DNA from: Micromonospora vinacea
GTDB lineage: Bacteria > Actinomycetota > Actinomycetes > Mycobacteriales > Micromonosporaceae
Length of the DNA stretch: 64,000 nt
Reading direction: 5' to 3'
Assembly (NCBI RefSeq): GCF_015751785.1
Contig: NZ_JADOTY010000001.1
Location: 682,001 to 746,000, forward strand
Each line of letters opens with the position of its first letter. Position 1 is the first letter of the stretch. A program made the position numbers and the translations under genes. The notes beneath the pieces were generated by a model. It worked only from the letters and a program-made list of their open reading frames with translations, was not told the origin of the DNA and did no database searches. This document shows, piece after piece, positions 1-8,100 of this stretch.

Positions 1-76
1 CTCCCGCGATGAGGATCTTCAGGGCCAGCGGGATGGTGGTGCTGGTGCCCGCCTGGTCAAAGCGCACGGAGTCCAC
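1..76 (-). CDS. Conservon GTP/ATP-binding protein, N-terminus only (cvnD-like)
   Basis: Only the first 25 codons are inside the window. Reading leftwards from a GTG at 74-76 the peptide is MDSVRFDQAGTSTTIPLALK followed by ILIAG, the N-terminus expected for the MglA/Ras-like small GTPase that ends actinobacterial conservons; the glycine at the edge would begin the P-loop. The start lies inside the end of the DUF742 gene (20-base overlap), which is usual for this locus. Family knowledge: the GTPase works with the roadblock and DUF742 proteins as a membrane-linked, GPCR-like switch with the sensor kinase. The identification rests on position and a short peptide. Confidence 0.7.
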   Translation of the reverse strand, partial: MDSVRFDQAGTSTTIPLALKILIAG

Positions 77-455
77 TGACCACCGCCTTGAGGATGTCGT
101 CGTCGGGAAGGATGCCGGCGGCCGGTGGCTCGTGCACCGCGACCAGGCCCTCGGCGAGGAGATCACCGAGCAGTACCCGGACCACGCCGACCGCGAGGTC
201 CAACTCGGCGGCCAGTTCGGCCACCGACACCGGCCGGCAGGCCAACCCGACCAGCCGTCGATGCTCCGGCAGCAGGCGCGGGTGGCTCGCCGCGTCGACG
301 TCCGCACCGGCCAACACGAACGCGACCAGGTTGAAATCGTCGACGGCGGAGCGTACCCGGCCTCCGGTGAGCGCGTAGGCGCGCATCACGGGGCCGGCTT
401 CACCGTCCAGCCACTCGTGCTGCGGCCCGGGCGGCTCAGTCCGCATCTCCGGCAC
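57..455 (-). CDS. DUF742 family conservon protein (cvnC-like)
   Basis: A 132-residue protein with the DUF742 signature near its N-terminus (VMRAYALTGGRVR, then a region dominated by hydrophobic residues) and a winged-helix-like centre (SVAELAAELDLAVGVVRVLL). DUF742 proteins are the third member of conservons. They sit between the roadblock protein and the small GTPase and may act as adaptor or DNA-binding parts. The gene overlaps the roadblock gene upstream by 20 bases and the GTPase gene downstream by 20 bases, so the operon is translationally coupled. The start is GTG at 453-455; an in-frame ATG at 444-446 is an alternative. Family assignment is firm, molecular role is not. Confidence 0.88.
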   Translation of the reverse strand: MPEMRTEPPGPQHEWLDGEAGPVMRAYALTGGRVRSAVDDFNLVAFVLAGADVDAASHPRLLPEHRRLVGLACRPVSVAELAAELDLAVGVVRVLLGDLLAEGLVAVHEPPAAGILPDDDILKAVVSGLRAL

Positions 456-858
456 CCGCCGCCGATCGGGCCGGCGCGGCGAGGCTCTCCCCCACCCGGA
501 TCACCAGCATCGCCATCTCGTACGCGACCAGCCCGATGTCCGCGTCGGCGTCGCTCACCACGGCGAGGCAGGCACCCTGCCCGGCGGCGGTGACGAAGAG
601 GTACGCCGCCTCCATCTCCACCACTGTCTGCCGGACCGGGCCGCCGTCCACGTGCCGGCTGGCACCCCGGGCAAGACTGGAGAAGCCGGCGGCGAGCGCA
701 CAGAGATGCTCGGCGTCGGAGCGCTCCAGCTCCGCCGAACAGCCGAGCAGCAGACCGTCGGCGGAGAGCACCACCGCCTCCCGGGCGGCCGGTACCCGTT
801 GCACCAGCTCGTCGAGCAACCAGTCGAGGCCGGCGCTCTGCTTCGTCGAATCCCGCAC
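436..858 (-). CDS. Roadblock/LC7 domain protein of the conservon (cvnB-like)
   Basis: A 140-residue protein filled by one roadblock/LC7 domain: LDWLLDELVQRVPAAREAV, then LSADGLLLG, a central ALAAGFSSLARGAS helix and the closing ADIGLVAYEMAMLV. In conservons this protein is thought to regulate nucleotide cycling by the partner small GTPase, as MglB does for MglA in Myxococcus. The GTG start overlaps the TAG of the upstream kinase gene by one base (TAGTG), and its end overlaps the DUF742 gene, so all four genes look like one coupled operon. The C-terminal 15 residues are Ala/Gly-rich and probably disordered. Confidence 0.9.
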   Translation of the reverse strand: MRDSTKQSAGLDWLLDELVQRVPAAREAVVLSADGLLLGCSAELERSDAEHLCALAAGFSSLARGASRHVDGGPVRQTVVEMEAAYLFVTAAGQGACLAVVSDADADIGLVAYEMAMLVIRVGESLAAPARSAAGAGDAD

Positions 859-3248
859 TAGGCGTCCCTCTCAGTTGCTGTCGAAGGTTCGGGGGTCGTC
901 GGCGGGTCGGTGAGGGCCGCCGGACCGGTCGGCGCCGCCGAACCCGTTGGCGCCGGGCCAGCCGGTGCCGTCGGGGGAATGGCGGTGGCGCGTCCGCGCG
1001 CAGTGCCGGCCTGTAGCGCCGCCATCACCTGGCGGACCTCCTCCGGCGAGCGGGGCGACGGCGTGTCGGTGACTGTGGAACGGGGTTGGGCGGCGGGGGT
1101 ACGACGTCGCACCCGGCGGGGCAGGCCATCCAGCTCGTCCTCCGGCTCGTCGGAGGTCGCCGACCCCTCACCGCGCCCAGTGGCCGGCGGGGCGGCCGAG
1201 GCCGGTGCTCCGGTGGGTGGGGCGGGCCGGGCCGTGCTGGCGGACGGGGCCGTTGGCGGACGGGTGCGAGGGCGGGTCACGGTGCCCCGGCGCGCCGTCC
1301 GAGCCAGCCGCCGGTTCGGGTCGGCCGACGCGGCGCCGAGAGTGGCAGGGTCGGGGCCGGCCGGCGGTTCGGTGGTGACCAGATCGCCGGGAACCAGCAC
1401 CACGGCGGTAACACCACCCTGCCCGGATGGGCGCAACCGCACCCGTACGCCGTGCCGGGCCGCCAGCCGGGCCACCACGAACAGCCCGAGTCGGGCGCTC
1501 TGCGCCGGGTCGAACTCGGGCGAGCTCGCCAGCCGGGTGTTGGCGGTCTCCAGCGCCGCGTCGGACATGCCCAGCCCCTGATCGGTGATCTCCAGGGCGT
1601 ACCCGTTGGCCACCTGCGCCCCGGTGACGGTGACCCGGGTGTCCGGCGGGGAGAAAGCAGTGGCGTTCTCGACCAGCTCGGCGAGCAGGTGGATCACGTC
1701 GCCGACCGCCCGCCCCAGCACGCCGGCCGGCTGCACGGCGGTGACGTCCACCCGCTCGTACGCCTCGACCTCGGAGATCGCGCCGCGGATCAGGTCGACC
1801 ATCGCGACCGGGTTCCGCCAACCCCGGCCGGGCGCCGAGCCGGCGAGGATGACCAGGTCCTCGGCGTGCCGGCGGAGCCGGGTGGCCAGGTGGTCGACCT
1901 GGAACAGCTCAGCCAGCTCGTCCGGGTCCTCGCTACGCCGCTCCATCCGATCCAGCAGATGCAGCTGGCGGTGCACCAGACTCTGGCTCCGGCGGGCGAT
2001 GTTGAGGAAGACCTCGTTGAGCCCGCGGCGCAGGGTGACCTCGTCCACGGCGGCCTGGACGGCGGTGCGCTGCACCTCGGTGAAGGCGCGCCCGACCTCG
2101 CCGATCTCGTCGTGGCCGTACTCCAGCGGCGGCGCCTCCCGGGCCACGTCGACCTGCTCGCCACGGCGCAGCCGGGTCACCACGTCGGGCAGCCGGTGCT
2201 CGGCCAGCTCCAGCGCTGCGGTGCGGACGCCGCTGAGCCGCCGGACCAGGGTGCGGCCGACCCGCAGCGCCACCAGCACGGAGACGACCACGGCGATGAG
2301 CCCGAGCACGCCGGCGGCGGCCAGCCGCACCAGGATGCGGACCGCCATCGGCACCGAACGGTCGGTGAGAGCGTCGGCCTCGGACAGCTCGAAGTCCCGT
2401 AACTGCTGCTGCACGGCGTCCTGGCTGGCCTGCCAGGCCGCCGCGTCGACAGTCGGCCGGCCGGACCGGTTGGGTACGACAAGCGCGTCCTGCATCGTGC
2501 GCAGCCGGGTGAACGCCTCACCCTCGGTCAACCGCTGGTACGCGACCCGGCTGCTCTCGGGCAGGTCGGCCACGGCGTTCTCGGTGAGCCACCGTTGGTT
2601 GCCGATGGCCTGTACGAGCTGGGTGTGTTCCCCCTCGGCGAACCGCCCGGCGGTCAGTGCGCCGGCCAGCAGCGCGTCGCTCTGGCCGAGCAGTTCCCGG
2701 GAGCGCCCCAGCGCGGTGAGCGCCAGTGCCTGCCGGTTGATGTCCGGGTCGGTCAGGGTCGCCATGCCGGCGAACGCCTGGAAGGCCGCGGAGACCATGC
2801 CGCTGTAGAGGCCGATAGCGCCGGCCCGGTCCACCTTGCGGTCGTCGATGAACTTCCGCCCGCTGGGTAGCGCCGCCAGGGCGTTGACCAGCTGGTCGAC
2901 ACGGGTTTCCAGCAGGTCGTCAGCGGCGTCGCGCAGGGGCTCCCCGTCCACCCGGCGGCGCAGTTCGGCGATCGCCCGATCGGTGCGCCCGCGCTGCTCG
3001 GCGAGTGCGGGCAGCGCGGAGTCACCGGCGAGCTGCACCACCGAGAGTCGACGTTCCCGTTGCAGCTCGGTGACCACCGTCTCGCCGGGGCGACCCAGGT
3101 CGTACAGCAGGGTGCGGGCGGAGAGCAGGTTCAGGGCGGGACCGAAGGTCAGGGTGGTCGCGAAGATCCACAGCGCCAGGAGCGCGGTCACCGGCGCGAC
3201 GACCAACGCGGTCAGCTTCGAGCGGATCGGCCAGTCGCGGGTTCTCAT
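858..3248 (-). CDS. Conservon sensor histidine kinase-like protein (cvnA-like)
   Basis: About 796 residues. A membrane segment near residues 12-33 (LTALVVAPVTALLALWIFAT) is followed by a nitrate/sulfonate-sensing type extracytoplasmic region, a second membrane segment near 305-325, a HAMP region, and a HATPase_c domain with N box (LLAELVENATAFSPP), G1 (ITDQGLGMS) and G2 (LGLFVVARLAARHG). The dimerisation helix carries FQVDHLATRLRRHAEDLVIL, the form typical of conservon kinases. The C-terminal 180 residues are Pro/Ala/Thr-rich and probably disordered. The start is ATG at 3246-3248, preceded by a GGGCGAGG ribosome site; the frame is open further upstream but that part does not resemble the family. 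It heads the conservon operon and probably senses an envelope signal. Confidence 0.88.
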   Translation of the reverse strand: MRTRDWPIRSKLTALVVAPVTALLALWIFATTLTFGPALNLLSARTLLYDLGRPGETVVTELQRERRLSVVQLAGDSALPALAEQRGRTDRAIAELRRRVDGEPLRDAADDLLETRVDQLVNALAALPSGRKFIDDRKVDRAGAIGLYSGMVSAAFQAFAGMATLTDPDINRQALALTALGRSRELLGQSDALLAGALTAGRFAEGEHTQLVQAIGNQRWLTENAVADLPESSRVAYQRLTEGEAFTRLRTMQDALVVPNRSGRPTVDAAAWQASQDAVQQQLRDFELSEADALTDRSVPMAVRILVRLAAAGVLGLIAVVVSVLVALRVGRTLVRRLSGVRTAALELAEHRLPDVVTRLRRGEQVDVAREAPPLEYGHDEIGEVGRAFTEVQRTAVQAAVDEVTLRRGLNEVFLNIARRSQSLVHRQLHLLDRMERRSEDPDELAELFQVDHLATRLRRHAEDLVILAGSAPGRGWRNPVAMVDLIRGAISEVEAYERVDVTAVQPAGVLGRAVGDVIHLLAELVENATAFSPPDTRVTVTGAQVANGYALEITDQGLGMSDAALETANTRLASSPEFDPAQSARLGLFVVARLAARHGVRVRLRPSGQGGVTAVVLVPGDLVTTEPPAGPDPATLGAASADPNRRLARTARRGTVTRPRTRPPTAPSASTARPAPPTGAPASAAPPATGRGEGSATSDEPEDELDGLPRRVRRRTPAAQPRSTVTDTPSPRSPEEVRQVMAALQAGTARGRATAIPPTAPAGPAPTGSAAPTGPAALTDPPTTPEPSTATERDA

Positions 3249-3645
3249 CAGACCTCGCCCGTACAGGGGTGGCAGGAGGGGTGCCGGCACCGCCGGGCAA
3301 CGCGCCGGCCGGCTGAGCGCCCGGCCGCGTCGCCGGGCACCGGCGCGGGCGCCTTGGGCAGGATACGTAATCAAGGGCGGTTGCACTACCGCCCGTCGCG
3401 TCGGCATCGACGCTCCGGGGTGTGCACGGGGTGGGAACGGGCCGGCTGCGACGAAACCGCGCGGCTGCACCACTCGTCCCGGATCCGCTCCCGTTCGAGG
3501 TCGGCGGCGCGTCGACCCACTCGGGCGCCGCTCTGGAATGAGTCAAGTCTTGGCCGGGCAGTTGCGGCCCCTGTCAGGAAAGTGTCTCGGATCGGGATTG
3601 GCGATCACTGCGCGGAGGGAATAGCAGATGACGAAGGAGGAGCCC
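3249..3645. other. Divergent intergenic region with no gene
   Basis: This 397-base gap separates the conservon operon (minus) from the next plus-strand operon and should hold promoters for both. Its right part is less GC-rich (around 3580-3640) and ends in a strong ribosome site (AAGGAGGAG at 3633-3641). Open frames crossing the gap continue from real genes and lack conserved features. No RNA gene or clear operator was recognised. Confidence 0.5.
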
Positions 3646-4239
3646 ATGTCGCCCACGCAGATAATCGTCATCGTGCTCGTCGTGCTGGTGATCGTCGCGG
3701 TGCTGGCCGTGGCCGCCCGCTCGCTCAACAACCGCCGCTCGCTGCGCAACCGGTTCGGACCGGAGTACGACCGGGTGGTGGCGGAACAGGACAGCCGGTC
3801 CGCCGCCGAGCGCGAACTGCGCGACCGGGAACGTCGGCATGCCGAGCTCACGCTCACCCCACTCACCCCGGAGTCCCGGGCCCGGTACGCCGCCGCCTGG
3901 GAGGAACTCCAGGTCCGCTTCATCGACTCCCCGGGCGAGACCGTGGGCGACGCGGACGAACTGGTCACCCGGCTCATCGAGGAGCAGGGCTACCCGACCG
4001 GCGACTTCTCCGACCAGATCGCCCACCTCTCCGTCGAGCACGCCCGCACGCTGACCAACTACCGGGACGCGCACGAGATCCACCTGCGCAACTCCCGGGG
4101 CGAGGCCAACACCGAGGAGCTGCGGCAGGCGGTCGTGCACTACCGCGCGCTCTTCGCCGACCTGCTGGGCGAGGAGCCGGTCGGCCACCGCACTCCCGAA
4201 CAGCGCCACCACCCGGACCACGACGCCACGAGCCGCTGA
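3646..4239 (+). CDS. Membrane-anchored conserved hypothetical protein
   Basis: A 197-residue protein with one N-terminal membrane segment (IIVIVLVVLVIVAVLAVAA, residues 5-23) and a cytoplasmic part. The start at 3646 is chosen over an in-frame ATG at 3628 because AAGGAGGAG lies five bases before it. After a basic stretch (RRSLRNRFGPEYDRVV) comes an alpha-helical region containing LQVRFIDSPGETVGDADELV and, near the end, TEELRQAVVHYRALFADLLG. The next gene has the same two blocks in its C-terminus, so they are likely paralogous domains that could pair. I recognise this as a conserved actinobacterial hypothetical; no reaction or ligand is evident. Confidence 0.8.
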   Translation: MSPTQIIVIVLVVLVIVAVLAVAARSLNNRRSLRNRFGPEYDRVVAEQDSRSAAERELRDRERRHAELTLTPLTPESRARYAAAWEELQVRFIDSPGETVGDADELVTRLIEEQGYPTGDFSDQIAHLSVEHARTLTNYRDAHEIHLRNSRGEANTEELRQAVVHYRALFADLLGEEPVGHRTPEQRHHPDHDATSR

Positions 4240-4250
4240 GGAGGCCACCG

Positions 4251-5294
4251 ATGCGCCAGGAAGAGCAGCAGGTGAGCAACGACCACCCGGAGGCCGTCCG
4301 GTCCGCGCCCGTGCCGGTACCCCCGGCCGGCGACCGGGCCGGCCGCTCCGACGTCCCGGAGGACTCTCTCGACGACCGGGGCACCTTCGACGACCAGACC
4401 GCCGCTCACGAGCGGACCGACGACACCGACCGGGAGGCCGCGTACGACAGGTCCGACGACGAGCTGACCGACGACTCCGACACGCGTCACCGGCGCGACG
4501 ACCGGTCCACCGACGAGGGCGGTTTCCACGAGCCGGGGCCGCTGCCGACGACGTTCGGCGCCACCACTGTGGCCGACGCGGTGGCCGCCTCCGCGCTGGC
4601 CAGCCCGCACCCGCAGGATCAGCCGGACCCCCGGGCCGAGCGGACCGCTCAGCCGGGCGACGGCGCCGAGGACGGCGAGCGGGAGGGTCTGCGCGCCGAC
4701 CCCACAGCGGAGCTGCACCGCCGCGACGCGTACGTCGACGACAGCGCCGACGTCGACGACCGCACGGACCTCGACGACCGCACCGACGCGGACACGTCAG
4801 CGCGGACCGTCGTCCCGCCGGGGAGCACTGACGGCGACCCCGAGCGGCGCGGCGATCTGACCGGCGACCGGGACGCGGCCACGGCGGGCGCGGCCGGCTA
4901 CGGCAGCGCGACACCGGAGATGGTCGACCCGGACGCGGACGGCGAACCGGTTCCCGGCGACGACACCAGCCCCACGCTGGAGTCCGCCGGAACGTCCCGA
5001 CCCGCCGGGTCGACAGTCGCGGCCGAGCCGGCCACGCTCCTCGACACGGACACCGCGCAGGGCTTCCGGGACCGTTGGCGGGACGTGCAGCTGCGCTTCG
5101 TCGACGACCCGCAGGCGGCTGCCGGCGAAGCACAGTCGCTGGTGGAGGAGGCCATCCAGGCCCTCTCCTCGGCGCTGGCCGCGCAGAAGAACACGCTGGG
5201 TGGATGGCAGGACGCCGGCTCGGCCGACACCGAGCAGCTGCGGATGGCGGTACGTAACTACCGGGACTTCCTGGACCGCGTACTCGGTCGCTGA
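4251..5294 (+). CDS. Acidic conserved hypothetical protein sharing a C-terminal domain with the gene before it
   Basis: About 347 residues. The ATG at 4251 follows GAGGAGG with good spacing and lies 11 bases after the upstream stop, so the two genes are an operon. Residues 1-260 are low-complexity and strongly acidic (many Asp-Asp, Asp-Arg and Thr-Asp repeats), probably disordered. The last 80 residues form an ordered domain: VQLRFVDDPQAAAGEAQSLV and TEQLRMAVRNYRDFLDRVLG, matching LQVRFIDSPGETVGDADELV and TEELRQAVVHYRALFADLLG in the preceding membrane protein. The pair may interact through this domain (inference). A perfect 19-bp hairpin follows the stop. Confidence 0.75.
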   Translation: MRQEEQQVSNDHPEAVRSAPVPVPPAGDRAGRSDVPEDSLDDRGTFDDQTAAHERTDDTDREAAYDRSDDELTDDSDTRHRRDDRSTDEGGFHEPGPLPTTFGATTVADAVAASALASPHPQDQPDPRAERTAQPGDGAEDGEREGLRADPTAELHRRDAYVDDSADVDDRTDLDDRTDADTSARTVVPPGSTDGDPERRGDLTGDRDAATAGAAGYGSATPEMVDPDADGEPVPGDDTSPTLESAGTSRPAGSTVAAEPATLLDTDTAQGFRDRWRDVQLRFVDDPQAAAGEAQSLVEEAIQALSSALAAQKNTLGGWQDAGSADTEQLRMAVRNYRDFLDRVLGR

Positions 5295-5306
5295 ATCAGC
5301 CGACCA

Positions 5307-5349
5307 GCAGGAGGGCGCCCCGGCCGTGACGGCCGGGGCGCCCTCCTGC
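5307..5349 (+). terminator. Hairpin terminator, 19-bp perfect stem
   Basis: Arms 5307-5325 and 5331-5349 are exact reverse complements (starting GCAGGAGGGCGCCCC) around a GTGAC loop, 12 bases after the stop at 5294. There is no T-run, as is common in high-GC actinobacteria. Confidence 0.85.
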
Positions 5350-5483
5350 GCGCTGATCGTCGCCCGGCCGGCCAGACCACCCGTTGGGGCCGGAAGACGG
5401 CGGTCCCGACCTCCGGGAGTGAAACCGCTCGGACGGGGTAATAGGGCGCGCGCACCAACCACCGCGGGACGAGGGGTGACGGG

Positions 5484-7142
5484 ATGGACGGCGACGGTCT
5501 TCGGCTCAACATGAACGGCCTGGACTACCTGATCCTGGCGCTGTACTTCGTCACCGTCCTCGGGGTCGGCTTCGCCGCGCGCAGGGCGATCCGGACCAGC
5601 GTCGACTTCTTCCTCTCCGGCCGTTCCCTGCCGGCCTGGGTGACCGGTCTCGCCTTCGTCTCGGCCAACCTGGGCGCCTTGGAGATCATCGGGATGGCCG
5701 CGAACGGGGCCCAGTACGGCGTGATGACGGTCCACTACTACTGGATCGGCGCGGTCCCGGCGATGGTCTTCCTGGGCATCGTGATGATGCCCTTCTACTA
5801 CGGCTCCAAGGTCCGCAGCGTGCCGGAGTACCTGCGGTTGCGGTTCAACCGCCCCACCCACCTGCTCAACGCGCTCAGCTTCGCCGTCGCCCAGGTGCTG
5901 ATCGCCGGCGTGAACCTCTACGCGCTGGCCCTCGTCATGCAGGCGCTGCTCGGCTGGCCGCTCTGGACGGCGATCGTGGTCGGCGCGGCGATCGTGCTGG
6001 CGTACATCACCATCGGTGGCCTGTCCGGGGCGATCTACAACGAGGTGCTCCAGTTCTTCGTCATCCTGGCCGGCCTCATCCCGGTCACGGTGATCGGTCT
6101 GGTCAAGGTCGGCGGGTGGAACGGCCTGATGGACGCGGTCGGCGACACCAAGCTCGGCGAGGCGGGTCTGCACGCGTGGCAGGACACCGGCAGCACTGCC
6201 AACCCGCTGGGCGCGCACTGGATCGGCATCGTCTTCGGCCTCGGCTTCGTGCTGTCGTTCGGCTACTGGACGACGAACTTCGCCGAGGTGCAGCGGGCCC
6301 TCTCGGCGAAGAACATGAGCGCCGCCCGGCGTACGCCGATCATCGCCGCGTACCCGAAGCTGTTCATCCCCCTGGTCACCGTCATCCCCGGCCTGGTGGC
6401 CCTGGTCACTGTCAAGGGCCTCGGCGCGGAGAGCGGCGACCTGCAATACAACAACGCCATCCCGCTGCTGATGCGCGACCTGCTCCCCAACGGCGTGCTC
6501 GGGGTGGCGGTCACCGGCCTGCTCGCCTCGTTCATGGCCGGCATGGCGGCCAACGTGAGCGGCTTCAACACCGTCTTCACCTACGACATCTGGCAGGCGT
6601 ACATCCGCCGGGACCGGTCCGACGAGTACTACCTGCGGGTCGGGCGGTGGGCGACGGTCGCCGCCGTGGTGATCGGGATCGGCACCGCGTTCATCGCGGC
6701 CGGGTTCAGCAACATCATGAACTACATCCAGGCTCTCTTCTCCGTCTTCAACGCGCCGCTGTTCGCCACCTTCATCATCGGCATGTTCTGGAAGCGGATG
6801 AGCGCCCTGGCCGGCTTCTGGTCGCTCCTGCTGGGCACCCTGGTGTCGCTGAGCCTCTACCTGCTCTACAAGGGCGGTGTGGTCGATTTCAACTCCGACC
6901 TGGAGGAGAGCTTCTGGGGTGCCGGTCTGGCCTTCGTCACGGCGGTGGTGGTCGCCGCGATCGTCACCCCGCTCACCTCGCCCAAGCGGGACGAGGAGCT
7001 TCGCGGGCTGGTGTACGGCATGGGCGGCGTCGACCTGAAGGGCGACGTGCTCGCCGGGGACGCCGTCTGGTACCGCTCCCCGGTGCTGCTCGGTCTGATC
7101 GCGGTCGCGCTGGCCGCCGTCTTCTACATCCCGGTCTTCTGA
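5484..7142 (+). CDS. Sodium:solute symporter family transporter
   Basis: A 552-residue polytopic membrane protein with about 13 hydrophobic segments, starting LNMNGLDYLILALYFVTVLG. SSS-family hallmarks include DFFLSGRSLPAWVTGLAFVS, the SVPEYLRLRFNR loop, GGLSGAIYNEVLQFFVILAG and a conserved region near FMAGMAANVSGFNTVFTYD. The family uses the sodium gradient to import sugars, amino acids, solutes or ions; the substrate cannot be read from sequence. AGGGG precedes the ATG. A small two-helix membrane protein follows 16 bases downstream and is probably a partner. The hairpin at 5307-5349 insulates this operon from the one upstream. Confidence 0.9.
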   Translation: MDGDGLRLNMNGLDYLILALYFVTVLGVGFAARRAIRTSVDFFLSGRSLPAWVTGLAFVSANLGALEIIGMAANGAQYGVMTVHYYWIGAVPAMVFLGIVMMPFYYGSKVRSVPEYLRLRFNRPTHLLNALSFAVAQVLIAGVNLYALALVMQALLGWPLWTAIVVGAAIVLAYITIGGLSGAIYNEVLQFFVILAGLIPVTVIGLVKVGGWNGLMDAVGDTKLGEAGLHAWQDTGSTANPLGAHWIGIVFGLGFVLSFGYWTTNFAEVQRALSAKNMSAARRTPIIAAYPKLFIPLVTVIPGLVALVTVKGLGAESGDLQYNNAIPLLMRDLLPNGVLGVAVTGLLASFMAGMAANVSGFNTVFTYDIWQAYIRRDRSDEYYLRVGRWATVAAVVIGIGTAFIAAGFSNIMNYIQALFSVFNAPLFATFIIGMFWKRMSALAGFWSLLLGTLVSLSLYLLYKGGVVDFNSDLEESFWGAGLAFVTAVVVAAIVTPLTSPKRDEELRGLVYGMGGVDLKGDVLAGDAVWYRSPVLLGLIAVALAAVFYIPVF

Positions 7143-7158
7143 GGAAAGGGGTCGGCAG

Positions 7159-7467
7159 ATGAGCAACGATGGCCAGCCGGCACAGGACCCGCTGATCGAC
7201 GAGACGCAGGCGGAGCAGCGGCGGTCCGCCGCGGCCCGGCTGTTCGACATCCGCCGGGTGATCGGTGGCCTGTTCGTCGCGTACGGGATCATCGTGACGT
7301 TGATCGGCATCTTCGACAGCCGGGCCGAGATCGACAAGGCCGAAGGCGTACGGATCAACCTGTGGGCCGGGCTGGCGATGCTCGTGTTCGGTTTGCTCAT
7401 GCTGCTCTGGCAGTGGTTGCGCCCAGCCGAAGCGCCGGACCCGAACGAGCAGCAGCCCGACGCCTGA
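7159..7467 (+). CDS. Small two-helix membrane protein paired with the symporter
   Basis: A 102-residue protein with two predicted membrane helices (VIGGLFVAYGIIVTLIGIF and LWAGLAMLVFGLLMLLWQWL) joined by a short charged loop (DSRAEIDKAEGVRIN). GAGGAAAGGGG precedes the ATG, and the gene starts 16 bases after the symporter stop, so the two are probably co-transcribed. The arrangement recalls small accessory subunits of SSS transporters, but a functional link is inference from position. A 12-bp hairpin follows at 7489-7518. Confidence 0.78.
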   Translation: MSNDGQPAQDPLIDETQAEQRRSAAARLFDIRRVIGGLFVAYGIIVTLIGIFDSRAEIDKAEGVRINLWAGLAMLVFGLLMLLWQWLRPAEAPDPNEQQPDA

Positions 7468-7488
7468 CCGCCCGACCGCACCTCGTGA

Positions 7489-7518
7489 GCACGGCCCGGC
7501 CTGACCGCCGGGCCGTGC
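7489..7518 (+). terminator. Hairpin terminator after the symporter operon
   Basis: GCACGGCCCGGC (7489-7500) pairs exactly with GCCGGGCCGTGC (7507-7518) around a six-base loop, 21 bases after the stop codon. Confidence 0.8.
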
Positions 7519-7587
7519 GGCATGAGCGGAGCACGAAGGGGTACGTGGGGGAAATCAGGCACCGTGTCGGACACAGGAGGCAGCACC

Positions 7588-7974
7588 ATGACCGATCGCG
7601 ATCGCCAACCGCCGCTGGAGGACAGCCCCGAGGTGGCCTCGGCGGTGGACGATGACGCCACCGTGCCGCAGCTGCGGACCGGAGGCGGCCCCGACCGGGA
7701 CACACCGGGCTTCGCCGAACCCCGCAGTCGACCGGACGACCTCGCACCGGACACCGACGAGCTGATCGGTGATCCGTACGCTGCCGGCACCGGGGCGACC
7801 GGGACGGGCACCGGCGCCGGTGGGGACAACATCCGCACCGGGGGCGAACAGCCCTGGGAGCCGGAGGACCTGGTGATGGCCCGTGGCCAGGACCTGACAC
7901 CGGAGAACCTGGACAAGGCCCGCCGTGACCTGGCCGAGCAGGGCCGGGCGGCAATCGAACGCACGGTGCCCTGA
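7588..7974 (+). CDS. Small acidic hypothetical protein
   Basis: A 128-residue soluble protein, rich in Asp, Glu, Pro, Gly and Thr, with no membrane segment and probably largely disordered. The ATG at 7588 follows GGAGG at 7576-7580 with seven-base spacing; an in-frame ATG 66 bases upstream lacks such a site. The only segment that looks ordered is the C-terminus (EPEDLVMARGQDLTPENLDK and a following helix). It stands alone between two hairpins. I do not recognise the family and give no function. Confidence 0.7.
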   Translation: MTDRDRQPPLEDSPEVASAVDDDATVPQLRTGGGPDRDTPGFAEPRSRPDDLAPDTDELIGDPYAAGTGATGTGTGAGGDNIRTGGEQPWEPEDLVMARGQDLTPENLDKARRDLAEQGRAAIERTVP

Positions 7975-7993
7975 TCGGGGGCCCACAAGGGGG

Positions 7994-8033
7994 GGGTCCC
8001 CGGCCCGACCTGTGACGGTCGAGCCGGGGACCC
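7994..8033. terminator. Bidirectional hairpin between convergent genes
   Basis: GGGTCCCCGGC (7994-8004) pairs with GCCGGGGACCC (8023-8033); inside them CGACC pairs with GGTCG, extending the stem. The hairpin lies between the plus-strand hypothetical gene and the minus-strand cellulase gene and could end both transcripts. Confidence 0.85.
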
Positions 8034-8100
8034 GGGGGGAACCTGCTGCCAACAGTGCCTCACCAACCACTGGCAGCGGGTTGGTGCGTGAGCTACCCGA

